Origin: Trileptium ribeirensis
Lineage: Eukaryota; Nematoda; Enoplea; Enoplida; Thoracostomopsidae
DNA length: 64,000 bases
Reading direction: 5' to 3'
Assembly (NCBI GenBank): GCA_030248225.1
Contig: JASANE010028009.1
Span: 1 to 64,000 of the forward strand
In this document: positions 24,142 to 35,436 of the stretch, piece by piece
Position numbering within the stretch: the stretch's first letter is position 1
Layout of the letters: each line of letters begins with the position of its first letter
The notes under the pieces: generated by a model
The model's database searches: none
Told to the model about the DNA's origin: nothing
The model's input: the letters and a program-made list of their open reading frames with translations, nothing else
Translations under genes and position numbers: made by a program

Positions 24142-24848
24142 CTTAAACAAATGTTGAACCAATAATATAGGTATAAATATTATTAATCTAGTAGTAAATT
24201 ATTATACTAGTAGGCATTGTACATGTACATGTCTTGCGGGCTGTAACATGGTGCTGACATCCATGTGCAATTTTGAAACTGAAAGATTATGGGTGCCTAA
24301 CGAGGGGTTAAAAACCTGTACCAAACAAATACAGATGATTATCATCCCTAAATACAACTAATCAAGTAAAAGTTGATGGAATTCGGCAAATTATTCTGTA
24401 ATAATTAAGCGAACCTAAACGGATAATTTTGAATCGAAAATATTGTTTAGTTCAAACTTTGACCGCGAACACGAAATCCATTAACAGAGATTAGAAAACT
24501 GATCACGGACAAAAATAAAACCAAATATTTCGATAAAAAAAAGATCAATAACTGCGATGCACGAATGAGCTAAATCCGAGAAAATATTGTTGTTACAACA
24601 ATACTGAACGTAAAAACACACAGAAAAAAACATTATTCAATGACAATCTGTCTGACTCTATAAGGTTTTTCAATGAAATATACACTGCTTTATCTCGGAA
24701 TATCGGGTTTTATCGAACGATTACGATGAACATATAAATTCACACGAAAGAATTCCAAGCAGCAAAATTTTCGAAGCTATACTAAAAACATAAACCGTAT
24801 GCTACACTGTAATAGGTTACCCCGACAAACAGTTATAATACACTGTAC
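24142..24848 (-). other. STIM intron (707 nt)
   Basis: Lies between two confidently joined STIM exons. It starts GTACAG and ends TTTAAG on the minus strand. No repeat was recognised inside. Confidence 0.8.
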
Positions 24849-24972
24849 CTTTCGACTGCATCCAACGGATCCAAAGCTCTTCAGCGCTGATATGGTCGTC
24901 ACTATTGTGAAACGTTTGTTGTCGATGCGAGCCTTCGGTACTGTCTTCAATTTCGAGCTCATCTTGAACGAA
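24849..24972 (-). CDS. STIM: STIM exon: second (hidden) EF-hand region
   Basis: A 124-nt minus-strand exon. The acceptor is TATATTTTAG and the donor GTACAG begins at 24848. It enters at phase 0 and leaves at phase 1. It starts FVQDELEIED and contains SDDHISAEELWIRWMQSK. In STIM proteins the corresponding segment is the F-L-R-E-E/D start followed by the hidden EF-hand with IS-x-x-(E/D)LW-x-x-W. It is part of the luminal EF-SAM calcium-sensing unit. Confidence 0.9.
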
Positions 24973-26083
24973 CTAAAATATACCGAAACCAATATATTAT
25001 CAATAGCCTAGAATTTCCACCTTATTGGCACAATCTTTGATATTTATTACTTGTGATCCGTCAATAAGTCATATTCTAACAACAACAACCCTGACAAAAA
25101 GTAGTGTTACGCATTTTGTCTTTCTAGATTCAGACTCATAGATGCCTCGCATAAATGTCTGCTTATATAACTAAATTACAGCGTTTTTCCTTTTCGTTAA
25201 AATGTCCAAAATTATTTGCATAAATAGTATATCTGCACTTAATGATTTAATTTGAGATTTACATTTTGAGCAATTTTTTTTAAATCATAGAAGTCAAACT
25301 TTCCAAAGGTACCACTACATAACATAATATAACAACCGTATTTCAGGCAAAATTGACTGACATAACGCAAGTAAGCGGTGGATACATTCAATAGCACTGC
25401 GATTACACAGTGAAAATCTCATTTTTTTCGTCGTACACGAAGATAGCCAAAATCTGTGACACAATTGATATATATAATACAGTATTATGCATTATATACA
25501 AACAATGAGTAACCGAACACCGAATAGCAAATTTTAAACCGAACCAGACTTGACTTTTTCCATATGGCTTTGGAATGTGCTAAAAACTGCACTATCGCAA
25601 CGCATTGCCGGCTGTTAGAAAATTTGAAGGGACTCGTGAATTGATATAGTCTGATATCTGTTTTTAACCTTCTGAAACCTCCCATTAGTCCTAGACAAAC
25701 AATATTGTCACCGCAGCACATTAAGGGCGACGTTATTATAACTAGCATATTCAAAGCCGTAAGGCCATCATTTTTCACTACACACTTAGACTGAACAAGG
25801 TTCTGGTTTCTTTTAAAATCCACTGTTCTGCTATGGTTACTCGCTGATATACTCAGTATATACCGGAATTTGGACTGCCCCACCCTTTTCGCAACTCCTG
25901 GGGAAGCCATTAAACGGGAGGTTCGATTCCAAATCCGGGTAGTCATAGTAATCGTTCTCCGGTTCCAAATAAATACAGTTACAGACAGAAATAAAAACAA
26001 ATCGGTCGCAAATAGCAAATTAAAAATTGTTTAATTTTCTCGAAAGATTTGCTTTTATTTCAGTCCAAAACTGTATTCGTAAT
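24973..26083. other. No gene seen (STIM intron)
   Basis: Intronic DNA of the roughly 10.2-kb first recognised intron. A 178-codon minus-strand open stretch at 25485-26018 shows no family resemblance and no splice context and is not called. Confidence 0.5.
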
Positions 26084-27089
26084 TAGGGATGTGTCGAATA
26101 TTCGGGATTCGGCCGAATGAAAAGGTATTCGGCCGAATACCGAATGGTTACACACTTTTAAACTATTTTTCTTAATTATATTTAGCCTCTCTTTAAAGCT
26201 AGATGTCATTTTATGGTTAAAACACGTTTCTCCGTACCAAAATTAATAAAAATGACCAAGCACAATCAATCTCATCTTAGGATCCCGAAATCTATAAAAG
26301 TTTTAAAAATTTATAAATGTAAAACGTGTTAAATCTCTGGAAGAATCGAACTCATCAGTCAGTAATCGATTCTACCTTCAGAGACCTACCAAATGACGAC
26401 CGAAGTTCTGTAATTCCATAGAAAAATAACAAAGACAAAAGCTGCTGCTGTTACAGCTACCACAGATCACGAAAGCAAGCCAACTCGTGCACAAGCTGCA
26501 TACTTGCAACAATAAACACCACATTAATTATAACAACAACCAACATTCACCTTTTGCACAGGCGGTAAGTTAAATTTTAGCTTTCGTCTTTGTAAATATT
26601 TTATATGAAAATTATGACGTACCAATGTTAAAATCTAATTCTCAAATCAGAACATGGCTGTTTTGGAGCACTTATCGACACAGGCTATAGATTGTTTTAC
26701 TTATTAGTTTACATTTGAGAAAAAGTCAGCTTTGGTGGTCGGGCATCATTAACATTGGAAGGGGGGGGGGCTTACGTCGTATGACCTCTGTAATTAAAAC
26801 TAAATTAACATAAAGATAGCCGAATTTCACGATCTGAATTACGCAAGCAAAGGAGATGGTGTTATAGAGCGTTTTAGACAAAAATGCACTAAAAAAGTAA
26901 CGTTCACTCAGCAAAAGCACACGTTCACACTTTTTCAATATTTTGAACCTAAACACAGTGGGGAAGTGCAGATATAACACATGCAATATTTATGTTGTAA
27001 GTATATACGTATCAATTATTCGGTATTCGGCCGAATATGGAAATCGAAGAGTTGGTATTCGGGGAATTTTATTGTTCGGCACATCGCCA
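26084..27089. mobile_element. Non-autonomous hAT-like element (about 1 kb)
   Basis: Left end TAGGGATGTGTCGAATATTC with the GGCCGAAT repeats typical of hAT elements. The right end TTGTTCGGCACATCGCCA is a diverged inverse. Flanks TTCGTAAT and ATCATAGT match at five of eight positions. No transposase is seen. A run of G occurs near 26761. Confidence 0.7.
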
Positions 27090-27339
27090 ATCATAGTGGC
27101 CTCACTCAGGTCTATGTATATAAGTTGACGCCTGCCAATGTCGGGCTCCGGGTACAACTCATTCTGGGCGCCAATACTTGTATTCTAAAGCTGTAGGCCT
27201 ATATATTAGTAACTATATCGAAATTGCAGAGAGTAGTGATGCATAGGTACACCTACGCCTTTTGCGTGCACAGCGATACAGGTTTTCATATCATACGTCG
27301 ATATGCTATATGTGGAGATAACATAATACCGCACAAGTG

Positions 27340-27620
27340 TAAAACAAAACTAACACCGGCAATACGTTTGCCATGAGCGAAAACACCAAAGTGCAGTGCA
27401 AGCTATAGCTAACTCCCAGGACGTCACAATAAAATTAGAAATTTTTGTTCGAAGAACTTTGGGGCGCCAAACCCCCGTACCCATAGAACCATGGCTCGCA
27501 GAGCAAAGCCAACACCGGCAATGAGTTTCCCATGCCCGAAAACCCCCAAGTGAAACTTTCAGCCGCCAAGGACATCGGAACAAATTTTCGAATTTTGGGT
27601 CAAAAAACACCATATTGCAA
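27340..27620. repeat. Two diverged direct repeats, about 158-bp spacing
   Basis: AACACCGGCAAT...GTTTGCCATGAGCGAAAAC near 27352 recurs as AACACCGGCAAT...GTTTCCCATGCCCGAAAAC near 27510. Function unknown. Confidence 0.6.
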
Positions 27621-28098
27621 TATATACCTCAAACACCATAACTCCAGAACAGAAAGGAAAAACAAAAGACACATATTCATTCAACAGCCTAATAGGAAAT
27701 AAAACCAACCAGAGAAACAAATTCGATAGTTACGATAAGAATAATCTTGCTTTCGTGAAGGGTACTAAAATTGGGTAAAAACCCCATTTTGACCTCTGAT
27801 CACGGACCCCGACCTCAAATCAAAAACGCTCGGGTATGTGCACTGTAAATCGACTATGCCGGTTCGAATGAGCGTAAGATCGTGAAAATCGGTTATGTCG
27901 TTCCCAAGATATGGTCGATCACACACACATAGACAGAATTTAATTTTTCACCCCTGCAACACAGAATCTCCACTACGTCACACTACGCTCCGATTATTTA
28001 TCATGCCACTGTTTGATGCATCCGACATGCATCCATAACTCACAAATATATTAATGGCTTCTTCAAGGACTCCTGCGGACGGAGGAGGGCATCAGTGA
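27621..28098. other. No gene seen
   Basis: Contains TGATCACGGACCCCGACC and an ACACACACATAGACAGAATT block that look like dispersed-repeat sequence, but no ends were identified. Confidence 0.4.
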
Positions 28099-28323
28099 CT
28101 GGCTAGTCCAAACTTCGGAAATTATAGCCGGGGGCCCCCCGGCTCACTTGCCGGGGGTGCCGGATTTTGCCGGGGGAGACAATTTTTTGCCGAGTTTGTC
28201 GTGTTTATACGTTAATTTTTCTCAGCAGGGCCTTTGAGCCGGGGGTACCCGAATGAATTTTTGACGGGGGCAGCCGAAAATACCAGGGCCCCCGCCCCGC
28301 CCCCCACACTTTGGACTAGCCAG
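28099..28323. mobile_element. MITE, CTGG-ended family, perfect 5-bp duplication (225 bp)
   Basis: Inverted repeats are CTGGCTAGTCCAAACTT and ACTTTGGACTAGCCAG. They are flanked by AGTGA on both sides (28094-28098, 28324-28328). The subterminal blocks are GGGGGCCCCCC-like. Confidence 0.88.
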
Positions 28324-28921
28324 AGTGAGGAGGCACCCTGAATCTAACTTTACAAAGGAGATCACATCGGGGAGGATGCACACTTGCATGTTTGTAGAAG
28401 TCAGCACTATATAACATGTTTCGTATGTAATATTTTTTACCAAATCGACACGGCGAATGCAAGGTGTCACTCGAACACTGTTCTGATAATACAAGCGATT
28501 ATACCCGTTAATATATATTATTAAAAATAGCAACTGTGGCAGGCTACACAGCTACTAGACAATATTTTTTTATTATTGGAAAGGCAGGTATAATGTGGTT
28601 TTTTCTTTGCAGCGTCGAAGCTATTGAGCGGTTTTATTTAATTCGATTATTTATCAAAAATAATAACACTTGGAACAACAAAATAAGACAACAACATTTT
28701 AAATGTTCACTTGTTTTTAACACTCGAATAATGTTAAACAATATATAATGTAAAAAATGACAAACAGCTAGCTATGTACAATACATCCAATTTTAAAAAA
28801 TATAGAATAAATTATGTATATGCAGCAACGGCAACGTACAGGGATCGTCAGAGCACGTATCGCAGTTATCAGGTCACGTGCTTGAATCTTAGTGCGTCGT
28901 ATAAACTTGTCGAGTAGAAAG

Positions 28922-28983
28922 TAAAGGCGTGTTCCCACGCTCAAACTTTTTGATCAAATTTTGAGCGTGTCAACACGCCTTTA
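28922..28983. repeat. 62-bp near-perfect palindrome
   Basis: TAAAGGCGTGTT and AACACGCCTTTA form the outer arms. ACGCTCAAA and TTTGAGCGT form the inner arms around a TTGATCAA core. It could fold as a hairpin in RNA or cruciform DNA. Confidence 0.85.
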
Positions 28984-29387
28984 AGATGACGTCGCGTCAT
29001 GTATCCACCTGTAAAATGAGCATGAGCTTGCTTGGATGGTAAAGAGAGTTTCCTTCTCGGAAATGGGATCCCTTCACGGCTAGCACTTGGACAACTCTGG
29101 CTGCGATTGTCATGACCGGGAGATGAGCACCAGCACAACTTGGGGACTTTAATACCGATAAGTTAATAAACACAGAACCATTAGTGCTATACCCAAACAA
29201 TCGGAGCTTCTTACATGCTAAAGCTTGGAACTCATGTTTCGTGGAACACATTGTTACCTATCACTGGACACGTATAAAACGAAGTATTCCGCCGTTCCTA
29301 AAGCCGTTGAATTCAATAGAGTTTCTCTTTGATTTTTTTGTTTTGGCAACACCATAGAATTACATTCAACCATGGTACAACAGTATC

Positions 29388-29749
29388 CTGGCTTGTCCAC
29401 AGCCCTCGAAAAGTGGGGGGACTTCGGGGGCCCCATGTTCATTCTCGGGGGAAAATTAAAAGTGGGGGTATAAATTTTGCTTCAAAATACTTAATATTTC
29501 CATATTTTCATGCATTTTCAGTACCGTGAATGTATTTTCAAGCTAAAAAACTATATTTAAGCATTATAAATAGTGGTAATTAATGTTTGAAAACAATTTC
29601 AAACAAAAAACATAAATTGTCAGACATAAAACATTTTTGGAATTAGTTGAACATGTGAGGTTTCGACCGAGTGAGTGTGGAGGACATGGGGAAAAATCTC
29701 ACGAACATGGTGCATTTGAAAACTGGGTCCCCCACTGTGGACAGGCCAG
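29388..29749. mobile_element. MITE, CTGG-ended family (362 bp)
   Basis: Inverted repeats CTGGCTTGTCCACAG and CTGTGGACAGGCCAG. Flanks are GTATC and GCATC (one mismatch of five). It is the inverted-orientation relative of 30707-31069, with matching subterminal G/C-rich blocks and AACATG motifs. Confidence 0.85.
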
Positions 29750-30541
29750 GCATCTAACTAAATTAATGGTGGAACAATCCAGAATTACTGACAGGTCCGA
29801 CAGAATCTTACTTCAGATTAATAACAGTCTGAACAACTCACGCCTGAATACCTTGGAATCTGCCGACAATACACGGGCGCCAAAAGACCCGTCTTGACGA
29901 ACTTGGCTTTCATGAGAAAAAGGTAAAGTACCAGTGTTTTTTCTCGAAATAAACGTAACCACGATGGTCACATTATAAGACACGCGTCGTCGGTTCAAGA
30001 CACGTCACACGATAGATCTGAATTTGACGAAGAGCACAGAGCACCGACCAAACAGCAATTGCCATAATTCTACTTACCCAACAATTCCTGCATATCTGAC
30101 TGATAACACTGATAGCTTTCAAACTACAATCAAGGACTCCGTTGTCCTTCGTATAGTTAACACTATACAACATACGCGTGGCAGCGAGTCATCACAACCG
30201 CCTATTCGTCAACCCATTCGATCATCTAATCGCATAAACCCGATGTCATTTTATACCCCGAATACATTAAGTCTACACAAAATGAACAACGTTCACAATC
30301 CATCGCCCAATTGGGATTTTTAGTAAAATTGAACCTTTGTTAAACAACCGGCGCACTGATGGGAAACGACACTAGTGAGTACACACAATATGAGAAGCAG
30401 TTTCATTCGTTCCGGCGTGAATTGCTTCGAGAAGCACAGCTGAAGAAAGCATTGTTGTGATAAAGATGGCCAACGAAACCTACACACACCCCAAGGCTGC
30501 CAACAAATATCGAATATGTAAACTCTTTAACAGCATGAACT
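29750..30541. other. No gene seen
   Basis: Short open stretches at 29637-29897 and 30024-30323 on the plus strand resemble no family. The first overlaps a MITE. Nothing is called. Confidence 0.4.
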
Positions 30542-30706
30542 GCCTCTCTCAAAGGCCCACAACAATAACTTACTAGCAATGCACATATTGAGAACACGGC
30601 CATTATTCAGTACGTTCAAAAATAATAGTATCGTAAAAATTCCGTGCGCCTAATGATAAAAAGAAACTGCCTGAGCCTGCCTCTCGCAAAGGCCCATAAC
30701 AATAAG

Positions 30707-31069
30707 CTGGCCTGTCCACAGCGGTGGGGGGACCCCCTCCAGTTTCCAAATCCCCCCATGTTCGTGAGATTTTCCCCCATGTCCGCCCCCCCCACGTTCA
30801 ACTAATTCCAACAATTTTTTATGTCTGAAAATTTATGGTCTTTGTTTGCAAATTGTTTTTTAAACATTAATTACCACTATTTATAATGCTAAAATATTGT
30901 TTTTAGCTTGAAAGTACGTTCACAGTAGTAAAAATGCATGAAAATATGGAAATATTTTGTATTTTTAAGCAAAATTTATCCCCCTCCACTTTGAAATTTC
31001 CCCCGAGAATGAACATGGGGGCCCCCGAAGTTCCCCCCCCCACTTTTCGGAGGGCTTTGGACAGGCCAG
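30707..31069. mobile_element. MITE, CTGG-ended family (363 bp), ATAAG duplication
   Basis: Inverted repeats CTGGCCTGTCCACAG and CTTTGGACAGGCCAG, flanked by ATAAG (30702-30706 and 31070-31074). The paralogous empty site at about 30560-30575 reads ATAACTTACT. The interior aligns with 29388-29749 in inverse orientation. Confidence 0.88.
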
Positions 31070-31122
31070 ATAAGTCACATGTAATGCACAACTGGTAACA
31101 CGACTACTTGTTCAGTATGTTC

Positions 31123-32561
31123 CAAGAAGTAACCGGAATTCCGGTTTCTGCGAAAATCGTGTTCTGGTTGCGGTTCAGGCAAAAGGCAAATAATAATGTC
31201 CACATTTTTTGCTTCACTTGTGGTCCAGTCATACGTTATATATCCAACACAATCAAACAAAAGAAAATATTAACTCAGCAAATTACCGTGTGAAACGTAA
31301 GTAGGACACAATTTCAGTAAGGATTTTCATCTTCACCCGGCAGGAGTTTGTTAACAAAACAAAGCTAGGTCGATGCTTTTTAGCACCTTATAAATTCAGA
31401 AATCTGGAGTATATGTTCCAGAAATCTACAGTATATGTTAGAATCAAGGTTTTATGTTTTTTAGTGCAAAAACACAGTGATATTTCAAAAAACACAAAAT
31501 TTAACACACCTGAACTGTTCAATTAAAAAACTACAAAAACAAAAATTTTTTGAGCTGAATGTTTATACACTGACCATCTTTATAACTGTGGTACATCTGC
31601 TTTGATCATGAAAGTGCCACCATTCTAGTTCTCTCAGGTAGCAATACAATATCATTGCTTGGCCTTTCCTGTAACGTTATAACAGGGTATTTGAGTATTT
31701 GCGGGTTATTTAAAAACACAGGTAAATTTCAAAAACACACCTAAATTTCAAAAACACACATTCTAGCACAGAACGAATTTTGAAAAAAAAACCTGGTTAG
31801 AATTGAACCGGTTCAACTTGATATACATAATAGAGTATGGATTATTGCAGTACTTAGTTGTAAGTTTGGCTAATATAAATTGTGCTAAGCACCAGCCATT
31901 GCGCTTGTAAACGGTGTAACCAGTCTATAATAGAGCAAAGTATCATATCTGCAAAGCAGGCAGAAAACGCGTTCTCGGGGAACGTACTGTATGCATGGAA
32001 ACAGTGCGAGCAGTATAACAGTTTATCTCATTTATAGCATTCTGATCAGAATATTATCATCTTCTAACTGGGGGCATATGTTGCCCAACACTAACCTGAA
32101 AAATGTCTCTGGCCAACGATCAGAAAATTATAGTATATATACCCTTTTATTTTCTTTTAGAACTATAAACCCATAATTTAAAGTTTCTCACAGAATAACA
32201 TGTAACAAACGTATGTCTTGTAAAGGCAGGCGACTGGAGACAGAGCGCAATTGTCTAGTTACAAGAACATTCAGCTTGACACAGACACAGTTTACGCAAG
32301 CCTGTACAACAAAAGGCATTTTTCCTCTGGAAGGACAAAAAGACGTAATCCTGAGCGATAAATAATATTTAGCTTTCTCAGCCTCTTCAAAGTCCCAGAG
32401 ACGCATTATGTCATCGCAATACAATAAGTTTAATGTAAAATTTATTTTTAATACATTGTTAATCCACAGTGCCTTCATTTCGTCCTTCATCTGTTCTTCT
32501 ATATAAGTTTCGAAATGCAGGTCCCGGGTCCGGTTTTAATGGACGGTTTCGGTTATTCCCT
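31123..32561. mobile_element. hAT-like element, CCGGTT family (1439 bp)
   Basis: Left end CAAGAAGTAACCGGAATT and right end CGGTTATTCCCT. Flanks are GTATGTTC (31115-31122) and GGACGTTC (32562-32569). The empty paralogous site at 30608-30619 reads TTCAGTACGTTC. A shorter relative lies at 19382-20430. No transposase is seen. Confidence 0.8.
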
Positions 32562-32618
32562 GGACGTTCAAAAAATAATAGTATCGTATACATTTAGAAC
32601 GCCTAATGATAAAAAAAC

Positions 32619-33298
32619 TTTCGACACTTACCATTACTGTAACTAGTTTTTACATTGAAGGCTCCAAGTATATACCGCAAAGACAATATCATTAACGGAA
32701 ATATCCACAACTGATTTATTAATTGTATCGACTTATTAATTGTAGCTTTCAATTTTCTGCTTTGAAAATATATACATTAAAATCAGGAAATTTTGGTGCC
32801 AAAATTAAAAGCATTATGATCGCCTAGAAATAGTGTGGATGATACAATAATATTTTAAACGATACAAATATGCGTACAAACGATGCTATAAAGCAAAGAA
32901 CTCAGCCAAAACTTTGGATATTTTCCATTTCTGAGTAGATAAAATTTGCCTCATCAACTGTGAGCGGCTTGTCTTGCAAAAACACTCTTGCGCGAAGTTA
33001 TAGCAAGCAATGACTTTAACTTCGTGATCTTAAGAGAGTTCTAACTGAAATCATCATAGTAGCCAACAAATTTTGTTGAAACGACGACATATTCCTTAAA
33101 ACATACCGCGGCAGATTATTAAATATTTCCTGGTACGTAAGATATTATAACACGAAGTAAACAAATCTTTTAACCCTCTAACGCATTTAGTTGCCCTAAT
33201 GCAACTTAATACAATACAACTTAGCGGATTAATTTATTTGAGTGCAATTTTGTTATTCGTTCGCGTTGACGAGCTTTAAGAATCCGAGCAACAGCGTC
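32619..33298. other. No gene seen
   Basis: AT-rich intronic DNA with no recognised feature. Confidence 0.45.
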
Positions 33299-33362
33299 GT
33301 CGTAGCTCAGCGGTTAGCGAGCGCAACTCTAACGCAACCAACTCAGATCCGACATCGCCTTG
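33299..33362 (+). other. tRNA-like segment (degenerate; SINE head or tRNA pseudogene)
   Basis: A good A-box, TAGCTCAGCGGTTAGCGA, follows GTCGTCG, but the expected B-box region reads AACTCAGATCC rather than GGTTCGAATCC. Probably tRNA-derived and not a working tRNA. Confidence 0.35.
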
Positions 33363-33365
33363 TTC

Positions 33366-34739
33366 AACGATAGGCGAAAAGAAAATTAAATCAAGAAGCA
33401 ATGTGTAAAACCAAGCAAAATAGGGCTAGTTACACCAAGTCATATCAGATGGATGCAACAAGCACATTTTATCACCACGACACATGACACTGTAGGGTTT
33501 TTCATTTTAAGCTAAATACCAAATTACATCCTGTAACAATACAGAGGTCTACGTCTCCAAATAGGGGGAGAAGGTTCCCACGTTCCCCAGGTATTTTTAC
33601 CTCAACATTTCATAAGCTCAGGTATATGAGACTGGACTAAAAATAACCAAATTATTGCTTGATGGGCTAAAAATATACAATTGTTCCCTATTTCGGCGAA
33701 AAATCTCCAAAATTTCCACTTTTTAGATAGGCGCAATTACAATCCGTTGCCAAATAGACATTTTTGCTATTTTATGACCGTTTCAGTACTTTATGCTACC
33801 CCACATGAACTGATGGAATCCCCAACCGGGTATTTTCGGTTCCCCCAGTTCGGAATCCAAAAATCCAAACATAATCCAAAAATCAACTAAGAATAAAAAA
33901 AGTAAAAATCTGCTACTGCCGTAAGAGGAAACTTCCGAAAAATGCCAAATTTCGACGGGTTTTTCGGTAATAACTAGGCTCAAATCAAAAATTCAACAAC
34001 TTTGACAACACCCTTAGATTTCTAGCGGCGACCTTGCTGCTGTCCACACTAGATAGTAAGGACACAATGTGGAAACTGACACATTCAGCCAAGCCTGACC
34101 ACTTTGTCTCTGCCTGAAAGACAGCCTCGTCTAGGTTCTAGAAAACTAGCGTAATTATTGTGAAAAGGTAACCCTACCATTGGTAACCGATACATCTATT
34201 GGTGGTTCCTTACTACGAACTCAAAACTTACTTAAACATCGAACTTGCATCTACATCTAAACATTTTCGAGATTTAGGTGGTTGCTTCCTACCCAATACT
34301 CACCGGCCGCTAGTGTGAGTCAGCTATAAGGCTGAACAGCAGCCGAAAAACTCACAGTCTATACGGTTCTGAAAATGAAGTATATATCTTGGGTTTCGAA
34401 CTAACCCGCAATACAAGATGATCAAATGCAGTTTCGTCTCCTTGGCCTAAGGCAAATACAGAATAGACTAAAACAGACCGCCTAAAGCAAAAATATGTAG
34501 ATATAACGTCAAAAATATGTTCCAAGACAGTCACATGAAGACATGTAAACAGTGTCATCTAAGCAATCTCGAATCAAGAGTTTGTCGCTATCTAACTGAA
34601 AAATGTTGAAATATTGGCCACGGAATGCAATGTTAAGATATCCGAATTATCCCACGAAATCTTATATATTCGTATATCCTTGCCCATCAGCACATATTAC
34701 GTAGCACAGCGGACTAGGAAGTTGTCTCACAGAAAAGTC
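33366..34739. other. No gene seen
   Basis: Intronic sequence. Short matches to the CCCCAGGT/GGGAGAAGG style of the GC-rich MITEs are seen near 33570-33600 and 33820-33850, but no ends. Confidence 0.4.
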
Positions 34740-35060
34740 AGCAAACATTTGTAGATCAGGATGTCAATGAGCTGATTCAGAAAATAGTGATCATTTTTTC
34801 AATACAAAGACGACGCTGCGAAATATGGGCTGCGAAACGTGGTGGCTGTATGTCCGGATTTGGCAAAGATGTCATAAAACCGGTTTTTAGGAAATCAACC
34901 CAGAGGATTGTGTCTGGGCTGTTAGTATTAAACTAAAGGCACGTCGTCACCACTTTTTCTATCGTACAAAAAATTGTCAAAACCTATTTATCCGAAAATG
35001 AGTTTTGAGCGACACTTACAGGCAAAAACGAATCTCCATGATTTTCAGTAAGCGCGCTTC
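34740..35060. repeat. Dispersed repeat, copy 2 (related to 15050-15480)
   Basis: Shares ATGAGCTGATTC, GAAATATGGGCTGCGAAAC and CTAAAGGCAC blocks in the same order with 15050-15480. Unknown family. Confidence 0.55.
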
Positions 35061-35154
35061 GCTAGTTTTATTTAAATTACGTCTATCACGTGGAGTAAGA
35101 TACCGATCACTTGGATGATCTAATTCATTGAAAAATAATCTTTTTTAAAGTAAC

Positions 35155-35436
35155 CTCAATTGTTTCGTCAGGATTCACCGTCCCCGACGCGTCGTCATCC
35201 ATTTGTTTGTGCAACTCTTGTATATATTCGAACATTTCCGCGTCTTCCGAATCAATCAATTCGAGCTTTGTTACGCCTGAGCTCAGGGACACTGAACGCA
35301 TCGAGCCATCACCTATACGTCGCCGAATGGCTTTGGCGTTGCTACGGCTGACAAATGAAGACGGAGCACTGAATTTATTGTTGCTGCTACTGGTGCGTGC
35401 AGTACCGCGCGAAGAAGTCGAGATATGAGACGACAC
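35155..35436 (-). CDS. STIM: STIM exon: canonical EF-hand
   Basis: Minus-strand exon ending ATT GAG with donor GTTACT (35154-35149), phase 0, which fits the phase-0 start of the exon at 24972. The C-terminal part reads FEYIQELHKQMDDDASGTVN then PDETIE. The EF loop DDDASGTVNPDE has oxygen-bearing residues at positions 1, 3, 5, 7, 9 and 12 (D, D, S, T, N, E), so calcium binding is plausible. The N-terminal part is Ser/Arg-rich and lacks the cysteine pair I expect upstream of the EF-hand in other STIMs. The 5' edge is uncertain: a stop lies just upstream and the acceptor may be TTATTATTCAAG or a site further inside. The signal-peptide exon was not found. Confidence 0.82.

Larger units (their letters stand above)
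30542..32618. repeat. 137-bp tandem duplication, second unit split by two transposons
   Basis: Unit 1 (30542-30678) is intact. Unit 2 starts at 30679 with GCCTCTCGCAAAGGCCCATA and reappears after a MITE (30707-31069) and a hAT element (31123-32561), ending at GCCTAATGATAAAAA near 32615. Unit 1 therefore shows the empty target site of both insertions. Confidence 0.85.

Noticed and set aside
25485..26018. 178-codon minus-strand frame as a host gene
   Set aside because: Low-complexity hydrophobic and basic composition, no recognised domain, and it lies in a STIM intron without splice context.
33299..33362. A functional tRNA gene
   Set aside because: A-box is good but the B-box and acceptor stem do not fit a working tRNA.
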